Shown one piece after another: positions 52,889 through 63,168 of a DNA stretch of 64,000 nucleotides (the stretch's first letter is position 1; each line of letters opens with the position of its first letter). The notes below the pieces were generated by a model. It was not told where the DNA came from. It saw only the letters and a list, made by a program, of their open reading frames with translations, and searched no databases. The stretch covers positions 174,678 through 238,677 of the forward strand of contig JAVYVJ010000003.1 of assembly GCA_038727705.1 (NCBI GenBank), given 5' to 3'. A program made the translations under genes and the position numbers. The stretch comes from Zestosphaera sp. Its GTDB lineage: Archaea; Thermoproteota; Thermoprotei_A; Sulfolobales; NBVN01.

Positions 52889-53104
52889 CTCCAGCTATCC
52901 TAGAGACATAACCAGTGACGAGTTTTTAATGCTTTCACTAACACATCTCCTGTGGAACACCTCCCACTTAATTCATTTGGGATAACTTTCGTATTGCTTG
53001 CTTAATTTTTATGACATCATCTATAACAAAACCGTTCTGACTTATACTCCATGAAGAACGTTAATGTTTATATTATCTAGTAAAAGTTAGATCTAGGACA
53101 TGAT

Positions 53105-54121
53105 ATGCTAAGCGTGGTGGTCGGTGGATTCTTCGGTGATGAGGGTAAGGGTAAGATAGTGGCTTACCTAGCCCTCAACGACGGTGTTGAGGCTGCTGTA
53201 CGTGTTGGTTCCGTCAATGCTGGACACACGGTGTTCTGGAGTGGTAGGGAGTTCAAGCTAAGGATAGTACCCTCAGCATTCGTTAATGGGAGCTCTAAGC
53301 TATTCATAGCAGCCGGTTCCCTGATTAGACTAGACGTATTCAACAGAGAAGTTAGCGCTCTCGGTGTTGCTGGCAGGGTCTTTGTAGATAGAAATGCAGG
53401 AATTATTGAAGAGAAGCACGTCGAGACCGAGGTTAATGACGAGTACCTCAGGAACTCTATAGGGTCGACTCTGCAGGGGGTAGGAGCGGCTATGGTCGAT
53501 AGAGTGATGAGGAGGTTGAGACTTGCGCGTGATTTTCCGGAGCTAGGGAATTACTTAGTCGACGTGTCTGAGGAAGTAGGTAAAGTGCTTGATAGAGGGG
53601 GTGGGGTTCTTCTTGAAGGTACTCAGGGAACCTACCTATCATTGTATCACGGAACATACCCCTATGTGACAAGCAGGGACACTACGGCTTCAGGTGTTCT
53701 GTCGGAGGTGGGACTGGGTCCTAAGTCCGTCGACGAGGTGATAGTGGTGTTTAAGTCCTACGTAACACGCGTCGGAAGCGGGCCCCTACCAGGCGAACTC
53801 CCCGTAGATGAGGTCGTTAAATTAGGCTGGGTTGAAAGGGCTTCAGTCACGGGTAGATTAAGAAGGGCTGCGCCATTTAACTACGAGCTAGCGAGGAAGG
53901 CGGTATTGATTAACTCAGCTACACAAGTAGCTCTGACATGCCTGGATAAGCTATTCCCGGCGGCCGCAAGGGTAAGAGAGTGGAGCAGATTACCTCCAGA
54001 TGCTAGGAGATGGATAGAGGAACTAGAGGGGAAAGTTAGGGTTCCCGTCACTCTAATTGGAACTGGAGATGATGTCAATCATATTGTGGACAGAAGGAAA
54101 GAGATGGGGGTTGAGGCTTGA
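53105..54121 (+). CDS. purA: Adenylosuccinate synthetase, short archaeal form
   Basis: Makes adenylosuccinate from IMP, aspartate and GTP. GGFFGDEGKGKIV is the GTP-binding loop with the catalytic Asp; VGSVNAGHTVFW with the catalytic His, and EGTQGTYLSLYHGTYPYVT, follow. At 338 residues it is the short archaeal type (bacterial ~430). ATG 53105 lies about 30 nt downstream of a TATA-like tgtttatat (53064-53072). Its stop overlaps the start of the flavoprotein gene (TTGA). Confidence 0.94.
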   Translation: MLSVVVGGFFGDEGKGKIVAYLALNDGVEAAVRVGSVNAGHTVFWSGREFKLRIVPSAFVNGSSKLFIAAGSLIRLDVFNREVSALGVAGRVFVDRNAGIIEEKHVETEVNDEYLRNSIGSTLQGVGAAMVDRVMRRLRLARDFPELGNYLVDVSEEVGKVLDRGGGVLLEGTQGTYLSLYHGTYPYVTSRDTTASGVLSEVGLGPKSVDEVIVVFKSYVTRVGSGPLPGELPVDEVVKLGWVERASVTGRLRRAAPFNYELARKAVLINSATQVALTCLDKLFPAAARVREWSRLPPDARRWIEELEGKVRVPVTLIGTGDDVNHIVDRRKEMGVEA

Positions 54122-55545
54122 GGGACTTCGATGTAGTAATAGTTGGAGGCGGGCCAGCAGGCCTCATGGCGGCCTTCGAGATTGTAAGCCTTGCCAAGAA
54201 CGATGTTAAGGTAGCCCTCTTCGACAAGGGGAAACGGGCTAGTGAGAGGAGGTGCCCGTTAGCTATTAAGTCAGGAGGTAATGGTAACTCATATGTGATG
54301 AACAGCAGTGTTGAGTGCCTTGGATGCAAGGTGTGTAACGTCATCTACGGCATAGGCGGCGCAGGCGCCTTAAGTAGCGGGACAATAAACTTACGGCCTG
54401 ACGTGGGCGGTGACCTGGACAAGTTTCTCGGCGACTGGAATGTTGCTGACGAATTAATTCTCTATATTGACAAAATCTTTACGTCATTCGGAGTTCCGGA
54501 GGACACACTATACGTTCCAGATAGGGAAAAGATAGCCACGCTTGAAAGGCTTGCGGCTAAAGCGGGTGCTAAGTACATACCAACACCTCAGAGGATAATA
54601 GGAACCGACATCATGATTAAGGTAGTAGACAATATGACCACATACTTAGAGACGAAGGGCGTCAAGGTATTCTCTGAAACTGCGGTGTACGATATCCGTA
54701 AGGACGGCGCGCTCTTTAAGTCACTGACGGACAAGGGCGAGTTCACCTCACGGAAGGTTCTACTAGCGCCAGGAAGAGGGGGCATCACGTGGTTTCAGAA
54801 GACTCTCAGTAGTTTAAACATAGAGCATGAACCAGGTCCTCTAGACGTCGGAGTTAGGATTGAGGTGCCTTCGTACATAACCGAGGATGTCACTAAGGTC
54901 AATCCAGACCCTAAGATAATACTCTACACCAAGTTCTATGATGATAGAGTCAGAACTTTCTGCACGAACCCTAATGGATTCGTGGTCCAGGAGAGATATG
55001 ATGATGGGACTGTTGGAGTCAACGGGGTCAGCTACAGGAATATAAAGACTAGGAACACTAACTTTGCCCTGCTAGTCACTTTGAAACTCACGGATCCGTA
55101 CTCAGACGCTACGGAACTCGGTAAATCCATAGCCAGAATAGCCACCCGAGTCGGCGTAGGTAAACCCATAATCCAGAGACTTGGAGATCTGGAGAAAGGT
55201 AGAAGGAGTACTTGGGACAGGATAGAGAAGAGTGTAGTGACGCCTACCTTGAAGAACGTTACACCAGGGGATGTGGGCGTGATACTTCCCTACAGAATAG
55301 TCATTAATATACTTGAAGCTATCAGGAGATTAAACGTGATCTATCCGGGACTTTACGCAACACAGACCATCCTGTATGCACCGGAAGTCAAGTACTACAG
55401 CATCAAAGTTAAGACGGGGAAAGACCTCCAAACGAACATTGAAGGTCTGTACGTAGCTGGCGACGGTGCAGGTCTTTCTAGAGGGCTGAACGTAGCTGCC
55501 GCCACAGGAGTGATCGCGGGAAGGGCTATCCTTCAAGATATTTAA
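54118..55545 (+). CDS. COG2509-type FAD-dependent dehydrogenase
   Basis: A 475-residue flavoprotein of the uncharacterised COG2509 family. N-terminal VVIVGGGPAGLMAAFEI, a cysteine pair ECLGCKVCN, APGRGG, VGVRIEVPSYI and C-terminal LYVAGDGAGLSRGLNVAAA. The same overall fold is in flavoproteins of bile-acid and geranylgeranyl reduction, but the substrate is not known. TTG 54118 overlaps the purA stop by 4 nt, so the two are co-translated. Confidence 0.9.
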   Translation: MRDFDVVIVGGGPAGLMAAFEIVSLAKNDVKVALFDKGKRASERRCPLAIKSGGNGNSYVMNSSVECLGCKVCNVIYGIGGAGALSSGTINLRPDVGGDLDKFLGDWNVADELILYIDKIFTSFGVPEDTLYVPDREKIATLERLAAKAGAKYIPTPQRIIGTDIMIKVVDNMTTYLETKGVKVFSETAVYDIRKDGALFKSLTDKGEFTSRKVLLAPGRGGITWFQKTLSSLNIEHEPGPLDVGVRIEVPSYITEDVTKVNPDPKIILYTKFYDDRVRTFCTNPNGFVVQERYDDGTVGVNGVSYRNIKTRNTNFALLVTLKLTDPYSDATELGKSIARIATRVGVGKPIIQRLGDLEKGRRSTWDRIEKSVVTPTLKNVTPGDVGVILPYRIVINILEAIRRLNVIYPGLYATQTILYAPEVKYYSIKVKTGKDLQTNIEGLYVAGDGAGLSRGLNVAAATGVIAGRAILQDI

Positions 55546-55734
55546 TCAATTTTGCAACTGAAACCTCTAATCCTGAAGGGCAGAAGAGGCGTTAAATCAT
55601 GAACAAGTATAAGGGATTCAAGAATCTCTAATGGATATATTGCTTATTTGTGTTAAAAACTAAGTGCTGAACATCCGAGAGTTAACATAAGCTTAATTTT
55701 ATTTAATTGAATCTATTACTTAGAGGGATCCTGG

Positions 55735-57947
<2,213 letters not shown>

Positions 57948-57975
57948 GTTTATTACAGCTTTAACTATTTGAGAC

Positions 57976-59058
57976 ATGGTGGCAAGTATAAGGAGAGCAT
58001 TAAGACTTCCGGTGCAGACGGGGGAAGCAGACCCTTACACCATGGTTATGAATAGACTGAAGAATCAGAAGTATCATTTGATAGGTTCACACTCAGCCGT
58101 CAAGAAATGTCTCTGGGTTCATAACGCCCTCACCCAAGGGAGGTTTTGCTATAAATGCAAGTTTTATGGAATAGAGTCACATAGGTGCGTCCAATTCACC
58201 CCCTCGACGCTGTGGTGTTGGAACGCCTGCCTCCATTGCTGGAGAGTGAGACCTCAGGATCTAGGTTTGAAAGAGGAGGATCTAATAAAGATACATGGTT
58301 TAGACGATCCTGACATCATAGCGGATCTAGCTATAGAGGAACACAGGAGGATCGTGAGCGGGTACAAGCACATGACCTCTAAAGAAATGTGGAGTGAGGC
58401 TATGAATCCCAAACATGTTGCTATATCGTTGACTGGCGAACCTACGTTGTATTCTAGGTTAGGAGAGTTAATCCAGGCATATCATAGGAGAGGGTTAACA
58501 ACATTCCTAGTGACCAGAGGTATAAGACCAGAAGTTCTGGCGTCCTTGGAGGATGAGCCGACTCAGCTGTATGTGTCGTTGGAGGCATGGAGCAAGGAGA
58601 TGTATTCCTATTTCAACAGACCTCTCGTAAGTAGGGGGTGGGAAAAGACATTAAAAACCTTAGAGATATTGCCCTCGTTCTCCTCTCCAACAGTCATAAG
58701 GATAACCCTAGTTAAGGGATTCAACATGGGTGAGAAGGATGTTAAGGGGTTCGCTAAATTGATTGACATAGCTTCCCCAACATATGTCGAACCTAAGGCC
58801 TACATGCATGTGGGCGGCTCTACCGACAGGTTAAGCAGGGATAACATGCCTTCAATGAATGAGGTACTTGACTTTGCCAGCAAACTGGCTGAGGAATCCG
58901 GCTACAGGTTAGTGTCACACTCAACACCTTCCAGGGTAGCCCTCTTAACGAAACTCTCAAAACCAGCTATAAGGTACGGTAAAGGATGTCCTGAAGCCTG
59001 GTGTAGCAAGGAGATAGGCGATGAGTTCTCAGGGGAGTACGGAGCCGCCGAGTTGTAG
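57976..59058 (+). CDS. taw1: Taw1, tRNA 4-demethylwyosine synthase (TYW1)
   Basis: Radical SAM enzyme that forms the tricyclic base of wyosine at G37 of tRNA-Phe from N1-methylguanosine and pyruvate. The second cluster motif is CYKCKFYGIESHRCVQ, the SAM cluster is CWNACLHCW (CxxxCxxC); LTGEPTLY and KAYMHVG follow. 360 residues, without the flavodoxin domain of yeast, as in archaea. ATG 57976; a TATA-like tttatta at 57949-57955 about 24 nt upstream makes a leaderless mRNA likely. Confidence 0.95.
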   Translation: MVASIRRALRLPVQTGEADPYTMVMNRLKNQKYHLIGSHSAVKKCLWVHNALTQGRFCYKCKFYGIESHRCVQFTPSTLWCWNACLHCWRVRPQDLGLKEEDLIKIHGLDDPDIIADLAIEEHRRIVSGYKHMTSKEMWSEAMNPKHVAISLTGEPTLYSRLGELIQAYHRRGLTTFLVTRGIRPEVLASLEDEPTQLYVSLEAWSKEMYSYFNRPLVSRGWEKTLKTLEILPSFSSPTVIRITLVKGFNMGEKDVKGFAKLIDIASPTYVEPKAYMHVGGSTDRLSRDNMPSMNEVLDFASKLAEESGYRLVSHSTPSRVALLTKLSKPAIRYGKGCPEAWCSKEIGDEFSGEYGAAEL

Positions 59059-59121
59059 GGTGAGGAAGCAGTTTAAGAAGGGTCTGGCCTTGAATCAGTT
59101 TACACTTCGATTATCCTAAAA

Positions 59122-60456
59122 TCATATGAATGGTTTAGTTAGTTCGACGTTCCTTACTAGGACGTAGGGTGATTTAGTCGGCGTCCGAACCTCCCACCAC
59201 ATAATGTCATACACCTGTCTCGTTAATTCATCCACATTGCTCAATAACATGGGGAAGCTTGTTGCCATTCTTATCCTGCCAACATCGCCTACTATCTCAC
59301 CATTCTTAACTAAGAGCGCTGCATCACGGGCGACTGTTGAGAAGAGACCCTCAACGTAATTCTGTAATCTGGTGTACCAGTTATTAGTTATTATCACGCC
59401 GTTTCTCAGTTCGTTAGGTAGTTCATCTTCGTTCAGGTCGCCCGGTTCCAGATGCAGGTTCCAGGCTGTGGGCATTAACCACCCTGAATTGCCTGTTGAT
59501 CGTGCTCTTAGCTTAGATGCGGTGCCTGAGTTGTGGAGTAGATTGCGGAAGACTCCTTTCTCTATTATCGGTTTATTGAATGTTGGGATCCCCTCATCAT
59601 CGAATGATGTTGCGTTAGGCAACGCAGGATCCCTCGGGGCGTCCACCAACGTGAGTTTTTCTGAAGCAACTCTCTCCCCCGGTTTGTACTTGACAAATAT
59701 GGAGTAACCCATTAGGACGGCCAACGCTGAAGACATGTGTGACACGTAATTCATTAAGTTTCCTACAACTAGGGGGGATAACACGACGTCATATCTGCCA
59801 GGCTGCAAATCCACCCTGTTCTTGGTTATAGTTGCGTACATGCCTGCCCTCATGCCGACTTTCTTAATCTCGAGCTCATTGATGTGTGATGATCCGTGAG
59901 CCCAGTGGCCGCTGAACTCGCCTTTGAACGCTCTTAAGTAAGTCTCAACATATGTTCTCTCTTCACTGCCTTCGAAGCCCTTGCTAGTCACTAAGGCTCT
60001 AAGCTCCCTGCTCAACGTTAGAGTGCCTGCGACTCTATCGACCCCTTCAGAGAGGGCTGCATCAATCATCTTTTGAGCTAAAGGCGCTGGATCGCTCATG
60101 ACATGCACTAAATTCGGGTCAAACATGCCCTCAATGGGCTTAACCTCCGGCGGCTCTGGTAAAGGCGCATACAGTTCTGACTCCTCAATCCTCTCCACAA
60201 CTCCTGAGACGTTCTCAACGGCTTCAAGCACTTCATGAGGACTGCCCACAGAGAATTCTAGAATCACCACTCTCCTGGATTTAGTTAGGAGGAGAGCTAC
60301 CTCTGTTGTCAGCCAATTCTGAGTTACGGAAGGTTCTGTATTCCACAGTTTAACCATTACTCTATCGCGGGTTCTAAGAAGTGCTGCAACATCGTCGAAT
60401 CTACTCCTTAACTTCTCAACTACCCTTCTACCTATTTCTATAGAGTCCGTTGTCAT
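59122..60456 (-). CDS. tldE: TldE/PmbA-family protein
   Basis: Partner of the TldD protease, 444 residues. Blocks typical of TldE: DVVLSPLVVGNLM, SFDDEGIPT and NSGTASK, then ITNNWYTRLQNYVEGLFSTVARDAALLVKNGE. It has no metal motif, as expected, since the active site lies in TldD. ATG 60456 overlaps the tldD stop by 4 nt, so the pair is coupled and probably makes a heterodimer that trims peptides. Confidence 0.92.
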   Translation of the reverse strand: MTTDSIEIGRRVVEKLRSRFDDVAALLRTRDRVMVKLWNTEPSVTQNWLTTEVALLLTKSRRVVILEFSVGSPHEVLEAVENVSGVVERIEESELYAPLPEPPEVKPIEGMFDPNLVHVMSDPAPLAQKMIDAALSEGVDRVAGTLTLSRELRALVTSKGFEGSEERTYVETYLRAFKGEFSGHWAHGSSHINELEIKKVGMRAGMYATITKNRVDLQPGRYDVVLSPLVVGNLMNYVSHMSSALAVLMGYSIFVKYKPGERVASEKLTLVDAPRDPALPNATSFDDEGIPTFNKPIIEKGVFRNLLHNSGTASKLRARSTGNSGWLMPTAWNLHLEPGDLNEDELPNELRNGVIITNNWYTRLQNYVEGLFSTVARDAALLVKNGEIVGDVGRIRMATSFPMLLSNVDELTRQVYDIMWWEVRTPTKSPYVLVRNVELTKPFI

Positions 60457-61895
60457 GCGCTCACCCCTAATCTAATCTTAGATAACCTGACGTTAGGTCC
60501 ACCGAACCACACGGGGACTCCTTGCGGTGGTTCACCCTTACCGCACGTCCCAGGATAGAACCTGAGTTCCTTGTCCACTGCCACCACGTTGCTGTAGAAT
60601 CCCTGGGTAGTCACCTCAAGGATGGGGTTTCTAACAGGCCCGGCCAGCTCACCGCTTCTGATTATGTAAGCCTCCAATCCAACGTACCTCTGATTCCACC
60701 TAATGTCATCTATGTTCCATTCCATATAGGACTTCATGAAGATACCCATACTTATATCCTCTATAAGCTCCTCGAAACTCATGTTGCTTGGCTTGAAGTA
60801 CGTATTGCTCATCCTCACTATCGGTTCTGAAGCATAGTTCATAGCTCTGGCGGCTGCGTTGCTCCTAGTCCCGAAAATGCTTGCAGTGTGTCGATTGTGC
60901 AATGCTTCGTTAATTATCCCTTCCTTATAGAGGTACCTAGCTCTGGCGGGCACTCCCTCGTCGTCATATAGGTAGAATCCATTACTACCAGGGATCGTTG
61001 GGTCTTCAATAACTGTAGCTAATTCACTGCCTACTTTAAACTTGCCTATCATATCAGGCTTGACGTAAGACTCCCCTGCTTGAGCAGCCTCACGTCCTAA
61101 TATCCTATCAGCCTCCATTGGATGGCCTGCTGACTCATGAACTAGGAGACCCACTATCTCAGATCCTACAACGACATCGACTGGCTCCTTAGGAGGCTCG
61201 ACTCCTTTAACCAACACCATCTCAAGGTTCTTAACCTCCTCAGCAAGAACTTCCGCAGGACTCCATTCCTTAAGTAATTCACCACCTCCAGAGCCCGCGA
61301 AGTCCTTCACCCTCTGTAATGTCCCCTTCTGCGGATGCGTGAGAACCAGGTTAACGCCTATTGACATCCTCGGAACTCTGGACCTTACGTAGGCACCCTC
61401 TGAAGTCACTACCACCTTCTCCTGCATGCGTGTTCCTGCCTCGAACGTGCATACGGGTAGTTTGACCTCATTAACTAGTTTAAGCAGCGTCCCATGCACT
61501 TCTTTACCCAGGTCTATTAGACTTTCCGCAGTAACTTCCTCTAACCTAATTCTGGTTAAAACCTCATATGATGCCCTGCCCACTCTCTCATCAGTAAACT
61601 GTATGGGCACCCTCCTTAACGATGCCATAGATCTGGCTCTACCGACCGCCTTGGTAAGGGCTTCCCTCAGACCTTCCCTACTTAAGTCGTTGGTAGCGGC
61701 AAAACCTAGAGACCCATTAACCAGAACCCTGATCCCAACCCCCTCCTCGCTGAACGAGGCAAGCCCGAGAACCCTTCCATTCCTTAAGGCGACCGTGATG
61801 CCGTGGTCTCTCTGGTAACGTGTCTCGACGTAGGAAGCGCCTGAGGCAGTGCCTTCATCGATTAACCACGTTAACAAACCCTCATCAAAACCCAA
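60453..61895 (-). CDS. tldD: TldD metalloprotease
   Basis: Zinc metalloprotease of the TldD family; the site is HESAGHPMEAD (HExxxH), with DPTIPGSNGFYLYDDEG and the C-terminal TCGKGEPPQG. About 480 residues. TTG 61895 is preferred because GGAGGG stands 7 nt upstream and the longer open frame to 62009 contains non-conserved sequence. With TldE it degrades unfolded or modified peptides; in archaea the natural substrates are unknown. Confidence 0.9.
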   Translation of the reverse strand: MGFDEGLLTWLIDEGTASGASYVETRYQRDHGITVALRNGRVLGLASFSEEGVGIRVLVNGSLGFAATNDLSREGLREALTKAVGRARSMASLRRVPIQFTDERVGRASYEVLTRIRLEEVTAESLIDLGKEVHGTLLKLVNEVKLPVCTFEAGTRMQEKVVVTSEGAYVRSRVPRMSIGVNLVLTHPQKGTLQRVKDFAGSGGGELLKEWSPAEVLAEEVKNLEMVLVKGVEPPKEPVDVVVGSEIVGLLVHESAGHPMEADRILGREAAQAGESYVKPDMIGKFKVGSELATVIEDPTIPGSNGFYLYDDEGVPARARYLYKEGIINEALHNRHTASIFGTRSNAAARAMNYASEPIVRMSNTYFKPSNMSFEELIEDISMGIFMKSYMEWNIDDIRWNQRYVGLEAYIIRSGELAGPVRNPILEVTTQGFYSNVVAVDKELRFYPGTCGKGEPPQGVPVWFGGPNVRLSKIRLGVSA

Positions 61896-62068
61896 CCACG
61901 AACCCTCCAAAACTATATTTTTGAAAAACATACTAATAAGGTTGACGTTGGGAGCGCCGTCATGCCGGTTATATGCATAAATCACTAATATAGATCCTAC
62001 CACGCTCAATTATTCTCTGAGGCAGTAGATTTATTGAGTCTCAACCATGGTTCTTACTGGGTGTTAGT

Positions 62069-62623
62069 GTGCGGTTAGAGAGAATCTCGAATCTGAAATA
62101 CGTTGTTAGGAGTGGCTGGGTCATCAGGGGGGTTCCTAATTCGATAGCTGAGACCGTTGCAGGACACACTTTTGAAGTCACTTTAATAGGCATGTATTTA
62201 GCTGACGTGCTTAACAGCGAATGCGATACAGTTAGCGTCGAGAAGGTTCTGAGAATGAGTCTACTCCATGACGTACCAGAGGTGGTGATCGGCGATATAG
62301 TGAAGTTGGTTAAGTCCCGAGCGCCGGAACTATTTAACGGAGTTGAGTTAGAGGCGATGAGTGAGCTAGGTCTGAGAGATTACGCTGAACTCCTTGAAGA
62401 TCTTAATAGGGGTGGCAGTCCGGAAGCCAGGCTGGTTAAGCTCTCAGACGCGGTAGCAACATACCTCCAGGGGCTCAGATATCTCAAAACAGGGTACGGT
62501 AACGTCGCAGAGATAGTCGCTAACACTAAAAACACTATAGAGAGAATACTCGACATCTGGATTCCTGATGCATGCATTCCAACATTGAGGAAGACGCTGA
62601 GAATGATAGGTGTGGAGGTTTAA
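62069..62623 (+). CDS. HD-domain phosphohydrolase (YfbR/HDDC2-like)
   Basis: A 184-residue HD-domain metal phosphohydrolase: VAGHTFEVTLIG (His), LLHDVPEVVIGDIV (HD pair) and KLSDAVATYL (Asp), the layout of YfbR/HDDC2 5'-deoxynucleotidases. It would clear deoxynucleoside monophosphates. GTG 62069. It is transcribed alone, next to the mobile element to the right. Confidence 0.86.
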   Translation: MRLERISNLKYVVRSGWVIRGVPNSIAETVAGHTFEVTLIGMYLADVLNSECDTVSVEKVLRMSLLHDVPEVVIGDIVKLVKSRAPELFNGVELEAMSELGLRDYAELLEDLNRGGSPEARLVKLSDAVATYLQGLRYLKTGYGNVAEIVANTKNTIERILDIWIPDACIPTLRKTLRMIGVEV

Positions 62624-62631
62624 CGGTAGAT

Positions 62632-62772
62632 CTAGTAGAAAAGCTCCTCCAGCGAATTCATGAATATCTCGTCAACCTCCTCAACCTTATCTCCCCAACC
62701 AATCCTATCGTAGAACCTCCTAACAAACTTTAAAGTACCTATCACTTTATCCCTGTTCCTCAGCTTAATCAC
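62632..62772 (-). CDS. 46-residue small protein beside IS607 element
   Basis: A short gene with a credible protein: it begins MIKLRNRDKVIGTLKF, continues RIGWGDKVEEVDEIF and ends NSLEELFY. It has a good balance of charged and hydrophobic residues and no low-complexity sequence. GTG 62772 lies about 25 nt downstream of the TATA-like AT stretch 62795-62806 read on the minus strand, so it can be leaderless. It adjoins the truncated resolvase of the IS607-type element and may belong to it or be its neighbour. Function unknown. Confidence 0.6.
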   Translation of the reverse strand: MIKLRNRDKVIGTLKFVRRFYDRIGWGDKVEEVDEIFMNSLEELFY

Positions 62773-62794
62773 CAAAGCATTTGTCTAAACAAAG

Positions 62795-62806
62795 TTTTTA
62801 TATTTT
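62795..62806. promoter_or_regulatory. AT-rich bidirectional TATA region
   Basis: TTTTTATATTTT can serve as TATA box on both strands: it is about 25 nt from GTG 62772 (minus) and about 25 nt from the region where the truncated resolvase reading frame begins (plus). TTTGTCTAAACAAA (62780-62793), an imperfect palindrome, lies beside it. Confidence 0.45.
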
Positions 62807-62817
62807 GTCGTAAATAG

Positions 62818-63168
62818 GGTTGGAGGCTCGTAGCAGTAGTATCAGATATCGCTAGTGGGTTGAATGAGGATAGGAGAGGACTGAGGAAGGTTCTGGACAT
62901 GGCTAAGAAGCACGAGTTCGACGTTCTCGTTGTTGCCTACAGGGATAGGTTAACAAGGTTTGGCTTCACCTACCTCCACGAGGTGTTCAAAGCCTACGGC
63001 GTTGACGTAGTTGTTGCTTTCCAGGAGGAGCCGAAGGACTACATGCAGGAGCTTGTTGAAGACATGATCGAGATAGTCACGTCTTTTGCGGCAAAGATAT
63101 ACGGTAAGAGAAGCCATGGGTATGAGAAGCTGGTGAAGTGCGTTGAAGAATCGACCAGAGATTCTTGA
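62818..63168 (+). pseudogene. tnpA: IS607 serine resolvase (TnpA), 5'-truncated
   Basis: The frame reads RLVAVVSDIASGLNEDRRGL, then VVAYRDRLTRFGFTYLHEVF and FAAKIYGKRSHGYEK, the C-terminal two-thirds of the IS607-type serine recombinase catalytic domain. The N-terminal MerR-like HTH and the catalytic Ser (in ARVSS) are missing; a stop (TAG 62815-62817) precedes the homology in frame. An apparent start TTG 62860 would give a 102-residue fragment without the catalytic Ser. Not able to transpose by itself. Confidence 0.88.
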
